This document shows, piece by piece, positions 7,959-15,985 of a stretch of 15,985 nucleotides of DNA. A program made the position numbers and the translations under genes. Positions within the stretch are counted from its first letter, which is position 1. Every line of letters begins with the position of its first letter. The notes under the pieces are model-generated. The model worked only from the letters and a program-made list of their open reading frames with translations. It did not search any database and had not been told where the DNA came from. The DNA comes from Spirogloea muscicola (lineage: Eukaryota > Streptophyta > Zygnematophyceae > Spirogloeales > Spirogloeaceae), in assembly GCA_009602725.1 (NCBI GenBank), contig WELB01000020.1, forward strand, positions 247,327-263,311, given 5' to 3'.

Positions 7959-9611
7959 ACGCCGCCGCGCCGCCGCTGCCGCTGGGCCTCCCTCCTGCCG
8001 CTCGCCCTCGCGCTGCTCGCCGCCGCCCCGCCTGCCGGTACGCCATCGCCACCACACAGCTGGCCCCGGCAGAGCTCTGTATTGTCAGCCCCATTGCGCG
8101 AGCTCGCCTCAGTGCAGGCCAGTGCGGCAGCTGATCGCCCCGCAGGAGCATCGGTGCTGCGATACTGGTTTCTGGCCGCCCCTGCCTGGTCCGGCCGGTC
8201 CTGTCGTCTTAGTCGGGGGACTTGGACGACGCGCTGGCCTCGTCCTGCAGCTACATTGCTTAGATAAGCAGCCACTGTGGCTTCTCGTGTGGCTGCCCTA
8301 CTGTCTACTCAGCTACGGGGTTGAGCTTTCTGGAGCGCCATGGCTGGAGCTATCCAGTAGGCTTGCTGATACTGCCCGTCCCAATGGTGCGCAGACGCCC
8401 AGAAGGCCCCGCCGAGCATTGTCAAGCTCTTTGCTGGTTACAAGCCTGGAAAGGTCGTCAAGGACTGTCAGCTACCATGGCACTTCCCCATCAAGAATGG
8501 CGTGACGACCATTGAGGTCGGCACTACGTGCACATGGACGTGGGGCGACGACAAGGGCCACTGCGTCGACGGTGAGGCCGCTTGCATGAGAGCCGTCCTA
8601 GCTCTGAGGAGAGCGCTGCATGTCGGCCACTATCACAGTGGGCTCTGAAGCATGTCGTGAGGGGGCGTTCTGCTTCTCTGGGGGCCTTTCTCACTAGCCT
8701 ATCAATCGTCTTTTACTGGCTTATGAAGGCACATGTATGCAGCGCCACATCCCTGATGGAGTCATTTCTGCTGGATGCTGCCTGCGTGCTCGCAGGTTTC
8801 GGTGTGGAGGCTGGCACACCATATGGTGATCATGCGCCTGATGGCTTTGGGTCCATTTCCATTTATGGCAAGGGGTCCACATATGGTTACACCTTCAGTA
8901 AGGCAGGATTTTACCCGTACGACTGCTGCCTCCACCTGAAGCAGATGACGGGTGCCATCCTAGTCATCCCCAAGGGCAGCAAGAGCACAGGTTTGTGCTT
9001 TCCCACGGAGTTGGCCCGATCAATTGGCACCGCTTGCGATGCCAATTGCGTCTATTAGATGCAGCTGTCACTCATTTGTGAGAAAAGAGCTGGTCCAGGA
9101 TGCGCCATCTTACTGTGGACAGAGTTCTCTTAGCCCTCTTGTTTGGCACGCTGCCAATTTCTCTGTTGAGAAGGGCTCTGTGTGTCCTCCTTATGTGTTC
9201 TGTATTTGCAATGGTGGTCTTCTATCTCCAATACTGTGAAGTACTGGATCCTCAAGTCCCCACCATGTAGCTGCTGCATTGTTACAGTTGACGTGCAGTA
9301 GTTTCAGCCGAATCGTGTTGTTCTGTGTATGTGAGCCAGCTCCACCTGCCAAGTCACCAGCAAAGGGCACAGCAAAGCACCCGCCCCCAAAGGCCACAGC
9401 AAAGCACCCGCGCCCTGGGAAGTCCAAGTGCGTCCCATCTTGCAATGGCCGATGCTATGGTAACAACCACTGCGGTGGCGCCTGCCCCTTTCCTAAGAGC
9501 CCCGCCAACACCAAAGTGGCCTGCACCACCTGCTGCAACAAGTACCAGACCAATACGAAGTTGGCAACTGCCTGCTACAACTCCTGCCGAGGAATCAAAG
9601 TCAAAAATTGA
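7959..9611 (+). CDS. Secreted cupredoxin (plastocyanin-like) with a C-terminal ten-cysteine domain, four exons
   Basis: The model joins exons 7959-8037, 8395-8571, 8796-8990 and 9340-9611. All introns are GT-AG and phase 1, for 723 nt (240 residues plus TGA). Residues 1-26 form a signal peptide, with a basic start then a Leu/Ala core. Residues about 32-144 form a type-1 copper domain: W-T-W-G-D-D-K-G-H82 gives the first His ligand, and Y-D-C129-C-L-H132-L-K-Q-M136-T-G gives Cys, His and Met. Such proteins carry electrons or bind copper in the extracytoplasmic space. Residues 151-180 are a Pro/Lys/Ala/His linker with a duplicated T-A-K-H-P motif. Residues 181-233 hold ten cysteines, mostly as CxxxC pairs, plus C-T-T-C-C. 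No ATG exists between 7511 and 8037. The start used is an in-frame ACG beside the ambiguous base at 7958, so a sequencing error is possible. The function of the Cys-rich tail is unknown. Confidence 0.82.
8038..8394 (+). other. Intron 1 of the cupredoxin gene, phase 1
   Basis: The donor GCCG|GTACGC follows the signal peptide and the acceptor GCGCAG precedes the mature domain. The other introns are 8572-8795 and 8991-9339, also phase 1. The introns separate the signal peptide, the two halves of the copper domain and the Cys-rich tail. The same phase for all three would let these blocks be shuffled or skipped in frame. Confidence 0.75.
9362..9415 (+). repeat. 27-bp in-frame duplication encoding the linker
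   Basis: Two 27-bp units (9362-9388 and 9389-9415) differ at only two positions and encode two copies of a nine-residue K/G-A-T-A-K-H-P-P/R-P type motif. The length is a multiple of three, so copy changes keep the frame. The product is basic and proline-rich, like a flexible or wall-interacting spacer. Confidence 0.85.
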
Positions 9612-10617
9612 CAGGGCTTTACGTTACCACTTCAGCAAGCGCTTTCCTGCCTACCTCCTCGAGCCGGCATGCAGCTTCCACTTGCTTGTGTGAGTCCTGG
9701 CAGCAGGAGCCTGTCATGCCAGAAGTTGCAGACATTGGAGAAGCAGCTGACAGAAGAAGATGGCTGCTTATTCATAATCTAGCCTGGGACTGGCAAGTAA
9801 GTGCAAGGGGGTTTGTTTGTCCAGCTGCTATCAGATAGCAGCCGTTGGAGTTGTTCTGCAGTGGGCGTCCTGATTCTCAGTCTATGCTCGTTTGGGCTCC
9901 ATGCCCAACTGCTTCGCGGCTGTGTCACCCAATCTGGTGGCACAAATTACTTGCACCTTGACGTCAATTTGACGGAAGAATGACCAGGCCTTCGAAATTA
10001 CATACATACAATTACATTGTTACACACGCCATCCTGGTGTTTGTAAACAACAATTGGGATCCAAGTCTGGTGTAAGCTGTTAACCTTGTTCTTTGCCACA
10101 AGCAAGCAGCCCTTTACGATGCATGAATTTCACCCAGCTTATATCTGGCAAAAACGTGCCTTCGTATAGGCAGTCGTCACTTGAGCCATTGCTGATCACC
10201 GTGTTCATTTTCGTCCAACCTACTCTTAAGGGGATGCACAAGTCCACTTCTTTTGGGCCGTGCCTCGATGTAAAGTTCCTTCCACTAACCATGCCAAAGC
10301 AGGATTTCGGATGCTTTCTGGCGAGAGAGTGACGCTGGCCATTGAAAGAGTGTCGGGAAGTGCAGTCTGCTTCGCAGGACGCTGCTCGGGACTTGCGCGT
10401 CGTTGGTGGGAAAGAAATGCGGTGCTTTTGAGATTTTAAAGTGAGGGCAAGCTGAGCCAATACTCTGTTTGCGCATATTGAAGGTACTATAGAGTCATGG
10501 TGGGGGGAGAATGAGCCAACACAGAAGGTGTACAGTGCACATTGAATGCCAAAAGAAAGGCCAAGCCATGCCAATACAACATCGTGGTTAGAGCAAGGCA
10601 GATTCTCAGAGGAGAAA
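9612..10617. other. 3' flank of the cupredoxin gene, no gene recognised
   Basis: This holds the probable 3' UTR and then intergenic DNA. Open frames on both strands lack recognisable domains or credible splice partners. The minus-strand open frame at 10080-11099 overlaps it and is listed separately. Confidence 0.4.
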
Positions 10618-11099
10618 GACGCTTCCAGTAGGGGGCGATGGCTGTAGTTGGCCAGCCCAGTAAAAGAATGAACGGACGAGGGGTAGATGGACGAAGGAGA
10701 AGGGCAGAACGAAAAGCACAACTGGAGGGCGGGCTCTAGCTTCTCTGGCCCCTTCGAATTTTGTTCATGCTTTCTCTGGGTTGGCCTCTCACAGCCACTG
10801 CCCTCTTCCTTGTCAATCCTTTCTTGGGCTGGCTCCTTACGGCCCTTTCCCCCCATTAAGAAACCCACTTTCTCTCCTCCTGGAAGCGCCTTCTCTACAA
10901 GTACCCACGGGTGAGCTCGGCCAAGAGTGGGTTGCCAAGTGGCCACAGATGGTGGGGAAGAGACGGTCCAGTGGGAAATCCCGACACCGGGGCCACGTGC
11001 TGGAGTACGCTTCTTGCTGGCAAGACTATTGACCGGCCGAGACGTCAGCGGCAACGCGGCGCGCCGTCGGCCGCTCCGCCGCCATAGGGCCCCGAACAC
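10080..11099 (-). CDS. Long open frame of unknown status, 339 codons
   Basis: An uninterrupted frame runs from ATG at 11099 to a stop at 10080-10082. No domain, signal peptide or membrane segment that I recognise is present. Its middle part is translated from repeat copies of the GGCTG-N8-CAGCC family, which also occur outside any frame, and this argues against a conserved protein. The segment near the C-terminus has a more protein-like composition. It could be a lineage-specific gene, part of a mobile element framed by the inverted repeats, or chance. Confidence 0.15.
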   Translation of the reverse strand: MFGALWRRSGRRRAALPLTSRPVNSLASKKRTPARGPGVGISHWTVSSPPSVATWQPTLGRAHPWVLVEKALPGGEKVGFLMGGKGRKEPAQERIDKEEGSGCERPTQRKHEQNSKGPEKLEPALQLCFSFCPSPSSIYPSSVHSFTGLANYSHRPLLEASFSSENLPCSNHDVVLAWLGLSFGIQCALYTFCVGSFSPHHDSIVPSICANRVLAQLALTLKSQKHRISFPPTTRKSRAASCEADCTSRHSFNGQRHSLARKHPKSCFGMVSGRNFTSRHGPKEVDLCIPLRVGWTKMNTVISNGSSDDCLYEGTFLPDISWVKFMHRKGLLACGKEQG

Positions 11100-11847
11100 A
11101 TTGATGTCATGGGGGGCCCCTCCGATTCTTGTGTTGACTCAAGCATCCCAGCATCAGCATCTCTCGTTCAGGAGATCCGGCGACGACATCACATGCTGAC
11201 CTGCCGCCGCCGGGTCGCTTGCCCAGGTCTTCGGGAAGGAAGGTGTTCCGCATGCGACTCTGTTTCCTTCCAACGCTCCCTGGCTCGCACAGTGCACTGG
11301 CAGGCAGGTCACGCTATGGCTGCTGCTTCTGGTTCTCGTCGGGGTGCCTCTTTTCCAGCTTGCTGCTGCTAACTCGGGGTTACGAAGCTCCCATCCGCCA
11401 TAGTCTCTTGTATAGATGTGTGATTAAGGCGCCTTTCGGCCCCGTGGACCTTGTCCATTGTTTCTGGGCTTGCTATTCACAGCCCCTTCCTTGCAAAGAG
11501 CTGTCGTGTCTCCCCAAGGGGGCGGGTGCTGTGAAAAGCCAGCCCCCAAAGAATGAGCAAGGTCCAGAAGGCCGACAGGCCGCAAACCTACACAGCTATG
11601 CAAGATACTTCAGCAGATGGGAGCTTAGAACAGCGGGTCGGTACAGCGGCAGGCAGGCGGCCTGCATTGGTATATGTGCTCGCCTTGGTACTTGGCCGCT
11701 CTGGCCCTCCTCCACTCAGAGCCGCGCTTCAATTCGCTTCAACAAGCTTCAACGCCCTTTACCCCCATGCACACCGCTCGTAACCTGGCGGCTTCATTCT
11801 TTTTCTTGGCTGGCCAATTACAGCCATCGCCCTCTTCTGGAAGAGTC
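10618..11847. mobile_element. Segment bounded by 53-bp inverted repeats (possible foldback or MITE-like element)
   Basis: The sequence 10618-10670 and the reverse complement of 11795-11847 match at 47 of 53 positions. The outer ends read GACGCTTCCAG on the left and CTGGAAGAGTC on the right, so the pair points as terminal inverted repeats would. I see no clear target-site duplication in the flanks and no transposase. The arms are also members of a repeat family with further copies inside and beyond the segment, so two independent insertions or conserved regulatory modules are equally possible. Confidence 0.35.
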
Positions 11848-12949
11848 TTGCTTCTTCTTTCGAGGAGTGCGGCCGCGCGCCTAATGTGCCTCATAATGCC
11901 ACCATGAGCAAGCTGGGTCCACCCCAAGGGCACCCTCCCTCTTGCGCTCCTCAAAAGGAAACGGGTGCTGTAAGCGCAGCTGTGATAGGCAGCCGAGTGT
12001 GTACTGAGGAAGCTGGAAATTGTATCCACACTGCCATCCACGGGCAACAAATACCCCCCGTGTCAATAGGATGTCAAGTAGGATGCAATAGGACGTCAAA
12101 TGAGCTGAGGAGCTGAAGGGCGTTTCGCTGCGCAGGTCAGACGGTGCTGCAAGGGCACGGACAGCACGGCCGTGCAAAGCAAGCAATTGAGACCGCTGGA
12201 GGGACATGGACAGACACATTCGTTGCACAGCAGTACACGCACAACTGCTCTTCGTGGGGGGCCAGTATCTGAGAGAGGCCAGCCCAGAAAGAAAGAAGAA
12301 GACGAGCTGTTCCAAAGGGGGCGGGGGCTATGGATGGCCAGGCAGAAAGGTTGAAGGAGCTCAGAGGAGTGGAGAGAGTTGGGCGAGCAGCACCCTGCAG
12401 CCGCGCTGATCAGGACAAGAACGTCGGGCCTCGATGCCGACATCGGACAGGTCTGCGAGGAGGGGCGAGACAAATCGTTGCAGCTCAACATGGGGGCTCG
12501 AATGTCATCGCCCAAGATTTACCTCCGCTGCCCAGGTCCTTTTGCGAGTCAGGCCTGACTGCAAATGGAGTAGCAGGTGACTGAAATAAGGCACGTGATT
12601 GGGGAAGGATTCGCCCACGCGAGGGGCCCTTTCTAGTGCCGGAGTAATTGCAGACCTTCCCAGCCGATGCTTGTGCACCTCTGGTGGCCAGCTGCAGCCA
12701 CCTCCCCCTAAATTTGGAGCTTACCCGGAATACTTGGACGCAGTAGTTCCTCCTCCCCACCTCACCAGGCAGATCAGTCTTCGATTCTTAGCTGCTGTCT
12801 TAAGATTGTTGAGCCCGCATTGTAGAGTTGTTGTTGCTGCTTGGTATACTGCGTCGTTCTCGTCTGCTGGCGCCGTTCTATCCTTACTCGACTTAACACA
12901 CTGCTTTTTGGGCTGGCGATTCCCGGGAAGTGCCCCTCTGGTGAAGCGC
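10618..12949. repeat. Dispersed short repeat family with GGCTG-N8-CAGCC core
   Basis: Core copies with exactly eight bases between the half-sites are at 10640-10657 (-), 10779-10796 (+), 10827-10844 (+), 11467-11484 (+), 11527-11544 (-) and 11808-11825 (+). Looser copies are near 12267-12284 (-), 12326-12343 (-), 12682-12699 (+) and 12911-12928 (+). The middle often reads GCYNNTYA. Better copies have a T-rich stretch before the core and a C-rich GCCCYCTT then TGGAA block after it. The pair at 11467 and 11527 faces inward and could form a hairpin. The role is unknown. Confidence 0.6.
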
Positions 12950-13054
12950 ATTATCTTTTTCTTTCCCCACTTGCTTGCTATGGCAGCTATCTATACCCCA
13001 ATCAAGTTCACTTTGCTGAGCTTAACATAATAACCTTCGCCTCTCTGTTGAGAA

Positions 13055-13072
13055 CTGCTGCTGCTGCTGCTG
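13055..13072. repeat. (CTG)6 microsatellite
   Basis: Six perfect CTG triplets lie in non-coding DNA, 15 bp before the 18-bp palindrome. Confidence 0.9.
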
Positions 13073-13087
13073 CTTCTATGTCATCAC

Positions 13088-13105
13088 CCACTTGCTAGCA
13101 AGTGG
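13088..13105. repeat. Perfect 18-bp palindrome
   Basis: CCACTTGCTAGCAAGTGG equals its own reverse complement with no spacer. It lies downstream of the minus-strand gene's stop codon and could be a dimeric protein site or chance. Confidence 0.85.
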
Positions 13106-13393
13106 CAGTAAGTAAGATGAGTTGACTAGGAGGAGAAAGACTCGAAATTTGTGAATACCTGCATGTTTCTGTCCTGCGCACCATAGCACAAAGTTGTGTA
13201 GACTTCCCAAACAGGGGCCTAGGCAGCAAGATGTCCAGCTTGTACTAACATTGTGAGTTTATATGTCACAAGCAATTACGGAGGCCAACACAGATTTATC
13301 ACATGACCGTGAAAGAGTGACTTGCCATAAGAGACCAGCAGTAGCCAGAGGATGGCCGTACTTATCAAGTCGTACAACGGGTGGAGTTCTAAT

Positions 13394-15985
13394 CTAAGCA
13401 ACGCCATGGGTTTGCAAGGCAAGTAATTTGATGCTTCTATCTGGAGACTTTCTGCAGAAGATCAGCCCCACATGGGGCAGCCGAACAAGAGGATGAACAG
13501 AGTGGGACTGCGTGAATACCATGCATGCCACCTTGCTCGGATGTCAGACCAGGGGTGAGTATTTCAACAGGAATACACATGAAATTACCGTGTCCAGCAT
13601 GTACACAATGGCAACGTATCTATTCTTACCATCGCTGAGTCCAGCATGTGGATGAAAGCGAAACTGTCCAGCCACTCTGCCAGATAATGCGGTGTTGTTC
13701 TGTGTGTAGGTGGAACAAAATAAGAACAGACAACAGACAGCTACCATCATACACCGTCTGGAGACCACTAGAAGCCTCGAGCTTTCTGAGACCCTGCTGA
13801 TAAAATTGGAGGCTTCGTACTGCACTGCGTGCTGGCAATTGTCTGGGGTAGAAGAAGCTGAAGCAGCACGCAAATGTGGAGTGCAAGTGAGGAGGGCATG
13901 CCATGATGGCACCTTTGTGGCGATCTTGTTGTGACCAAAATTTGAGGTCAATATACAAAGTAAATGTCGTTTAGACAAGACAACAGAGGAATTTTGCCCA
14001 TAACCATCTCCGTCTGGCTCTCCTTGTGATGTGATCCTAGCGATTTTGCAAAACAGGCATGTCATTGCCTCCGTCACTTATTCTCTTTGAGGGTATTGTT
14101 CTGCTCAATCACTTGTTGCCGCCATGTGCCTATTTCATGCCTAGCACGTTGCTCATTTTCCACAGCACCCTGCAGATCAGCACCAGCAGCTTGACCAGCA
14201 CTCGACGCATGCTGCTGACTTTGATACGTTTTCATTGCCTTGTGGACTTTGCTGTCGGCCCTCCTCAGCAGCTCTTCTCTACCTGGAAACTGCAGCTTTG
14301 GAGTGCTTCCTCCTGGTGCTAACCAGTCCTTAGCGCGCGACAGGGTGCTCTCAGCCCTCTCCCTCCTCATCTGCCGCCTCCTCATCAGCTCCTCCTTCAG
14401 GCTCCCTGTGAGAGCACTCAGAGATTCTCAGCTTAGCCAAGCTGATGACTGACCACTGTGATGAGGAGGACTGATGCCAGGTTGTATGATTTAAGAAGGT
14501 ATGTCAAATGCGATTCTACAGAAGAGACTTGCCAGCTGATCAATTCCATGCTTGCACGTTGATGAGGACTCTGCCATTTACCTGACGGGGATGATGATGA
14601 CAAGCTTGATGAGACCAGCTGCGACTTCCGTCTCTCCCTTGGATGATCAGCTTCCTCCACTACTATCTTCCTGGGTATCCTGCCACCAAGGCTGGTGCCG
14701 AGCAATGCTGGCTTCACCTTACTCCATGCCGGGTCACCGATGTCCCAATTGAGCTCCTACTCAGCAACCGAATGGACACTCTCAGGTGAGGCACAGCCCA
14801 TTCTGCAGTACTTGCAGACCAATGGAACAAAGAATCCTTAAAGATCTGATCACCCCCAAGCATGTCCCATAGTCACCAGCATAATCAGGAGAATTGTGAA
14901 TGATAGATGAGCACCTACCCATCCACTAGCAAAGCATAAGAACCACCACAATAGCAGCCACGCGGAGCATAGTGGCTATCGTTTAGCTGTTGTATTCTGA
15001 AACTTTGAAAGCTCAGGTGTAAGCTTCCCAATCTATGCTCTAGAAGAGTCCAGAAATGTGATCAGGGTCATATGGTAGCCACTGTCTTGTATGACACATA
15101 GGGCGCCCAGGCATCCTCAAGGTCTACAGGCATCTACTCCACCCTCATGAGCCAGTGACGACGTGGTCGGTAGTGCTGACCTCCATGGCCTTGACGTCTC
15201 CACCCAGCTTCTCAAACCTCTCATACTCGAGGCGCTCCGCGTACACGGGGTCCTAGCGCGGCACAGCTTGCACTCCAGTGGGAAACGACTGGGAAGGAGA
15301 GCTTGGTGCTTCCGCTTCAGCGACTTCTCATGAGGTCAAGCGGCTGGCAGCAGGGTGAGGGGTGCGGCAGGAGCCCTGGCAAGGCCGACACGCTGCGCAC
15401 CTGCAGCACGTCTTGGGCGGCGGCGGCCCAGTCGAGGGGTGACAGCTCCGAGTTCCACATGGCCGCCCGGTTCTCCGGAGCGCCCAGCGTCTTCGCCATC
15501 CACTGCAGCAGCACAAGTGGGCCAGCCGCCTTCAGCAGCCGTTGCCTTCTAGACTGCTGGCCCACGTGTCTCGGCCAGCCACCTTCTACGACACTTCCGC
15601 GTGGCTTTGCTCCTGGCATACGATCGTGCAGGCAGAGCTGCTTGTCGACCCTGTGGCTCAACGACGCCCATCGAAGCCCACATCAGGCTCGCCTCGGCTC
15701 TCCTCGCCTCACCTGGCTACGTACTCGAGCGGCACAGCACTGCTGTCCGCATTCAGCCTTCAGATCCTAAGTGTTCGTGCTCTCTGTGCCGACGCAGCTG
15801 TAGGACGTCGCTTTTTCATGGCGCAAGACACGGGTCCGTCAGCCGGACCTTGAGGTAGCTGGACGGCAGCGCGCCCAGCATTTCGCCGCGGAACTTGCCA
15901 AAGTCGACCCGCCGGTCCCGCAGCGCCACGATGCCGCCACGGCCGCCGCCGCCGCCGCCGCCGACGCTGCCGGCTGCTTGGCCGC
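13394..15985 (-). CDS. DUF3820-like plant protein with C-terminal coiled coil, 5' end outside the window
   Basis: Exons in order of transcription are 15985-15849 (cut by the window edge), 15502-15401, 15252-15181, 14756-14582, 14405-14078 and 13699-13630. All introns are GT-AG and the phases agree. The first exon has a poly-Gly run, then V-D-F-G-K-F-R-G-x-M-L-G-x-L-P-S-S-Y-L-K. The next starts W-M-A-K-T-L and the third D-P-V-Y-A-E-R-L-E-Y-E. The fourth has W-D-I-G-D-P-A-W-S-K-V then L-L-G-T-S-L-G-G-R-I-P-R. This order matches a plant family annotated with DUF3820 (putative quorum-sensing-regulated virulence factor, a bacterial name), whose function I do not know. The fifth exon is rich in Arg, Glu and Gln, probably coiled coil, with the F-P-G-R-E-E-L-L motif. 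The last exon is uncertain: either 13507-13394 or 13451-13437, both opening in phase 0 and ending in TAG. The segment between exons three and four may hide a short exon. Confidence 0.75.
15944..15963. repeat. CCG/GGC triplet run encoding poly-Gly
   Basis: The triplet run lies inside the first visible exon of the minus-strand gene and encodes about seven glycines just before the DUF3820-like domain. Its length is likely to vary. Confidence 0.75.

Larger units (their letters stand above)
12950..13393. other. Intergenic stretch before the 3' end of the minus-strand gene
   Basis: No gene is recognised. It holds a (CTG)6 microsatellite at 13055-13072 and an 18-bp palindrome at 13088-13105, and probably the 3' UTR of the minus-strand gene. 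Confidence 0.4.

Noticed and set aside
7165-8057. Long minus-strand frames in the GC-rich promoter region
   Set aside because: Proline/arginine/glycine-rich translations on both strands are typical of GC-rich non-coding DNA; no domain or splice support.
7674-8267. A 197-codon plus-strand frame as one uninterrupted gene
   Set aside because: It starts at a non-ATG and runs on past the splice donor at 8038. Only its 7959-8037 part, the signal peptide, joins to the copper domain in phase.
10618-10670. Reading the inverted repeat arm as a conserved protein motif (A-N-Y-S-H-R-P-L-L-E occurs in two frames)
   Set aside because: The same peptide arises at 11219-11884 (+) and 10080-11099 (-) only because the 53-bp DNA repeat is shared; the family recurs without any open frame elsewhere.
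13544-14077. A 177-codon minus-strand frame as a separate gene
   Set aside because: The region is better explained as an intron plus exon 13699-13630 of the DUF3820-like gene, whose phase fits a different frame.
15303-15858. Plus-strand frames of 65-155 codons
   Set aside because: They are shadows of the minus-strand exons at 15401-15502 and 15849-15985.
1-15985. CRISPR arrays, rRNA, tRNA, bacterial promoters or operons
   Set aside because: No regularly spaced direct repeats with unique spacers, no rRNA-like stretch and no tRNA-like cloverleaf noticed by eye; gene structure is eukaryotic. A tRNAscan or Rfam search was not possible.

Overview
The window reads as nuclear DNA of a green-lineage (streptophyte) eukaryote. 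No bacterial operon is present. Three protein genes can be assembled from exons with GT-AG introns of about 125-500 bp, and every splice phase checked closes in frame. The gene families are plant ones: a plant lipase related to bacterial family I.5 lipases, a secreted blue-copper (cupredoxin) protein, and a plant DUF3820-like protein. GC-rich first exons and a relic of a retroelement reverse transcriptase point to a charophycean alga or an early-diverging land plant, but the species cannot be named from the sequence.

Layout. 1-163: GC-rich leader with a short uORF in a strong Kozak context. 164-3981 (+): nine-exon lipase gene encoding 525 residues, with Ser/Asp/His triad and Zn-site residues visible. 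About 4000-5580: intergenic, with a degenerate 38-bp tandem repeat, a CAGGAG microsatellite and an exact 17-bp duplication. 5580-6990: decayed non-LTR-type reverse transcriptase on the minus strand. 7000-7590: GC-rich, unassigned. 7590-7958: promoter/leader of the second gene, with telo-box-like motifs, a TATA-like site and four ACGT cores. 7959-9611 (+): four-exon gene for a secreted cupredoxin followed by a basic Pro/Lys/Ala linker and a ten-cysteine C-terminal domain. It has no ATG; the only plausible start is an ACG next to the window's single N. 9612-13390: gene-poor, containing a family of short repeats in both orientations, including a 53-bp inverted pair 1.2 kb apart. 13394-15985 (-): at least six exons of a DUF3820-like gene whose 5' end lies outside the window.

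The three genes show no obvious joint pathway and look like ordinary independent eukaryotic loci. The most unusual items are the cupredoxin/Cys-rich fusion with its odd copper loop and missing ATG, and the inverted-repeat cluster between genes two and three. All gene models were assembled by hand from reading frame, splice sites and remembered family patterns, without transcript data or database searches.
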